Shown piece after piece: positions 14,115 through 16,043 of a stretch of 16,043 nucleotides of DNA. The DNA is from Mesoaciditoga sp964503355 (lineage in GTDB: Bacteria > Thermotogota > Thermotogae > Mesoaciditogales > Mesoaciditogaceae), in NCBI GenBank assembly GCA_964503355.1, contig CAZCZS010000039.1, positions 1-16,043 of the forward strand. The letters run 5' to 3'. A program made the translations under genes and the position numbers. The notes beneath the pieces were generated by a model, which saw only the letters and a program-made list of their open reading frames with translations, did not search any database and had not been told where the DNA came from. Positions within the stretch are counted from its first letter, which is position 1. Every line of letters begins with the position of its first letter.

Positions 14115-15125
14115 ATGAAGAAGTATGTTGTAGCTTTGTTGGCATTGGTGCTCATTATGAGCACGATAGGTGCTGCATTGACAGTTTTCTTCGTCACCGA
14201 TACCGGAGGTCTTGGTGACAAATCGTTCAACGACAGTGCTTGGGCTGGAGTTCAAATGGCGGTGAAGAAATTCGGTATCACGGCCAACGTCATTCAATCT
14301 TACGAACAGGCGGATTACATTCCTAATCTCACCGCAGCGGCTCAAGTTTCAGACGTCGTCATAGCAGTTGGATTCATGATGCAAGATGCATTGGCGAAAG
14401 TTGCCCCTCAATTCCCGAACACGAAATTCATCTTCATAGATGGTGTTGTGAAAGCTCCAAACGTTGAGAATTTCCTGTTTAAAGAACAAGAAGGCGCCTT
14501 CTTGGTAGGGTATTTGGCAGCTGGCGTTACCAAAACCGGAAAAGTTGGATTCATAGGCGGAATTCCCATTCCACCAGTGCTGAGATATCAATATGGTTAC
14601 GAAGCAGGTGTTGAAACTTACAACGTTCTCAACGGTGCAAACGTTCAAGTTCTTTCTGGATATGTGGGCAGCTTTGACGATCCGGCAGCCGGAAAATCCA
14701 TGACAAACAGTCAGTTCTCGGAAGGTGCGGATATCGTTTTCGCGGCCGCTGGATTGAGCGGGCTTGGAACGATAGAAGCGGCAAAAGATGCTGGTCCTGG
14801 TCATTTTGCCATAGGAGTTGACCAAGATCAGGATTATTTGGCTCCCGGTTACGTTCTTACAAGCGCAATGAAACGTGTGAACATAGCCGTCTTCGATGGA
14901 ATCAAATCCGCAGTTGAAGGAACTTTCAAGGGTGGAACGACGGTACTCGGCCTTAAAGAAGATGGTGTTGGTATAAGCCCAATGACCTACACTAAACAGT
15001 ACGTTCCGAAGAAATTGATGGATCAGCTCAAGGTTCTTGAAAAGGCCATAATAGATGGTAAATTGGTTGTTCCAAATACCAAGGAATCGTTCCAGTCATT
15101 CCAGGTACCAGCCATTCAATTTTAA
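14115..15125 (+). CDS. BMP/PnrA-family substrate-binding protein of a nucleoside ABC importer
   Basis: The 336-residue protein begins with a signal peptide (MKKYVVALLALVLIMSTIGA, cleavage near residue 21). It lacks the lipobox Cys found in spirochaete TmpC/PnrA lipoproteins, so it is probably a soluble binding protein. BMP-family landmarks are DTGGLGDKSFNDSAWAG (29-45), IFIDG, the KVGFIGG strand (143-149) followed by a YGYEAGVETYN-type helix, the ligand-site GVDQDQ (234-239) and Lys253 in SAMKRVN. Characterised members bind purine nucleosides. The downstream ATPase is of the nucleoside/YufO type, consistent with guanosine/inosine-like uptake. The exact ligand is not determined by the sequence. 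ATG 14115 has AAGGAGGG seven bases upstream. Confidence 0.9.
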   Translation: MKKYVVALLALVLIMSTIGAALTVFFVTDTGGLGDKSFNDSAWAGVQMAVKKFGITANVIQSYEQADYIPNLTAAAQVSDVVIAVGFMMQDALAKVAPQFPNTKFIFIDGVVKAPNVENFLFKEQEGAFLVGYLAAGVTKTGKVGFIGGIPIPPVLRYQYGYEAGVETYNVLNGANVQVLSGYVGSFDDPAAGKSMTNSQFSEGADIVFAAAGLSGLGTIEAAKDAGPGHFAIGVDQDQDYLAPGYVLTSAMKRVNIAVFDGIKSAVEGTFKGGTTVLGLKEDGVGISPMTYTKQYVPKKLMDQLKVLEKAIIDGKLVVPNTKESFQSFQVPAIQF

Positions 15126-15141
15126 ATTTTAAGATTTTCAA

Positions 15142-15163
15142 GGTAGGGGAAAAATCCCCTACC
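15142..15163 (+). promoter_or_regulatory. Hairpin between the binding-protein gene and the ATPase gene
   Basis: The 9-bp stem GGTAGGGGA (15142-15150) and TCCCCTACC (15155-15163) has an AAAA loop and is followed by CTTTTAAAT. The four-T tract suggests partial termination or 3'-end protection of the binding-protein message, giving excess binding protein over ATPase. The downstream gene starts only 27 bases later and has no visible promoter of its own. Confidence 0.7.
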
Positions 15164-15189
15164 CTTTTAAATCGAAAGGATGGGATTTC

Positions 15190-16043
15190 GTGAACGAAAA
15201 GAAAAAAGATTATTCACAATATGCCGTTGTCATGGAAGGGATAGTAAAAAGATTTCCTGGCGTGCTCGCCAACGATCACGTTGATCTTTTCGTGAAGCGA
15301 GGCGAGATCCACGCGATAGTTGGCGAAAATGGGGCGGGTAAGACTACTTTGATGAGCCAACTTTACGGTTTGATAAATCCAAACTCCGGGAAAATATATA
15401 TAAACGGCGTGGAGACGAAAATAAGAAATCCGAACGACGCTATAAGGGCAAAGATAGGAATGGTTCATCAGCATTTCATGCTCGTTGAAAGATTGAGTGT
15501 CGTTGAAAACGTCGTGTTGGGAATGGAGCCTTCGCGCGGTCCATTCTTCGCCATAGATGTGGCAAGGAAAGAGATAAGGGATCTTTCAGATAAATTCGGA
15601 TTGTACGTTGAACCGGATGACATAATAGAAGACATGCCTGTTGGTGCACAACAGAGGGTGGAGATAATAAAAGTTTTGTACAGGGGAGCGGAAATATTGA
15701 TTCTCGACGAACCCACCGCTGTGTTAACACCACAAGAAACGGATGAGCTTTTCAAGGTTTTAAGATCGTTAAAGGAACAGGGTAAGACAATCATATTAAT
15801 AACACATAAACTTCATGAAGTTATGGCCGTGACCGATTCGGTAACGGTTATGAGACTTGGAAAGGTTACAGGTGTTGTTAAAACCAGCAACACCAATCCA
15901 AAAGAACTGGCTCGAATGATGGTGGGCCGTGATGTGCTTTTAAGAGTTGAAAAAGATAAAGCCAAAGTTGGCGATAAGATATTTGAAGTCAAGAACCTCT
16001 ACGTTAACGAAAACAGAGGACTGAGAGCGGTCAACGGCGTTTC
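15190..16043 (+). CDS. Nucleoside (YufO/NupO-type) ABC transporter ATPase, 3'-truncated by the window
   Basis: The frame is open from GTG 15190 to the window edge, giving 284 residues of a protein expected to be about 500 aa with two ATPase domains. Domain 1 is complete: Walker A GENGAGKTT (45-53), the Q-loop around MVHQHFML, a variant signature VGAQQRVEI, Walker B ILILDEPTA at about 170, and the switch His in LITHK. The stretch VEIIKVLYRGAEILILDEP and AVLTPQE are typical of BMP-linked nucleoside importer ATPases. The linker to domain 2 (ARMMVGRDVLLRVEKDK) and the start of domain 2 (FEVKNLYV) are visible before the edge. The GTG is chosen because AAAGGA lies nine bases upstream. Permease genes presumably follow outside the window. 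Confidence 0.93.
   Translation, partial: MNEKKKDYSQYAVVMEGIVKRFPGVLANDHVDLFVKRGEIHAIVGENGAGKTTLMSQLYGLINPNSGKIYINGVETKIRNPNDAIRAKIGMVHQHFMLVERLSVVENVVLGMEPSRGPFFAIDVARKEIRDLSDKFGLYVEPDDIIEDMPVGAQQRVEIIKVLYRGAEILILDEPTAVLTPQETDELFKVLRSLKEQGKTIILITHKLHEVMAVTDSVTVMRLGKVTGVVKTSNTNPKELARMMVGRDVLLRVEKDKAKVGDKIFEVKNLYVNENRGLRAVNGV

Overview
The window looks like chromosome from a thermophilic member of the Thermotogota. This is judged from protein character, from heavy use of ATA (Ile) and AGA/AGG (Arg) codons, from an AT-rich base composition and strong GGAGG-type ribosome binding sites, and from a gene mix dominated by sugar/nucleoside ABC importers. I cannot name the genus from sequence alone. 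There are no tRNAs, rRNAs, insertion sequences or CRISPR arrays.

Layout, left to right. (1) 2-3374, plus strand: the 3' part of a response-regulator/diguanylate-cyclase gene overlaps by 17 bases a 708-aa RND/MMPL-family membrane transporter gene. (2) 3444-7954, minus strand: a complete ribose-importer operon in transcription order LacI-family repressor, rbsA, rbsC, rbsB. It has one recognisable promoter, a repressor palindrome on the transcription start, and a strong shared terminator. No ribokinase (rbsK) or rbsD is present. (3) 8115-9502, minus strand: a cassette of four small genes, DUF1659, DUF2922, a small protein resembling the C-terminal part of LLH-type phage holins but without a membrane segment, and a short sigma-70-like factor. 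An intrinsic terminator splits it after DUF2922. This is the least understood and most interesting part. (4) 9565-11845, plus strand: threonine 3-dehydrogenase and glycine C-acetyltransferase, the two-step route from threonine to glycine and acetyl-CoA, closed by a strong terminator. (5) 11861-16043, plus strand: an extended -10 promoter, an unrecognised 730-aa exported/membrane protein, a BMP/PnrA-type nucleoside-binding protein, and the 5' part of the matching ABC ATPase, which runs off the window.

Functionally, regions 2 and 5 both serve uptake of ribose-containing compounds (free ribose, and purine nucleosides or similar). Region 4 catabolises threonine. Region 1 couples c-di-GMP synthesis to a membrane transporter gene. 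In region 3, a sigma-like protein sits at the end of a cassette of tiny uncharacterised proteins, so it may regulate that cassette or other genes. That last point is inference.
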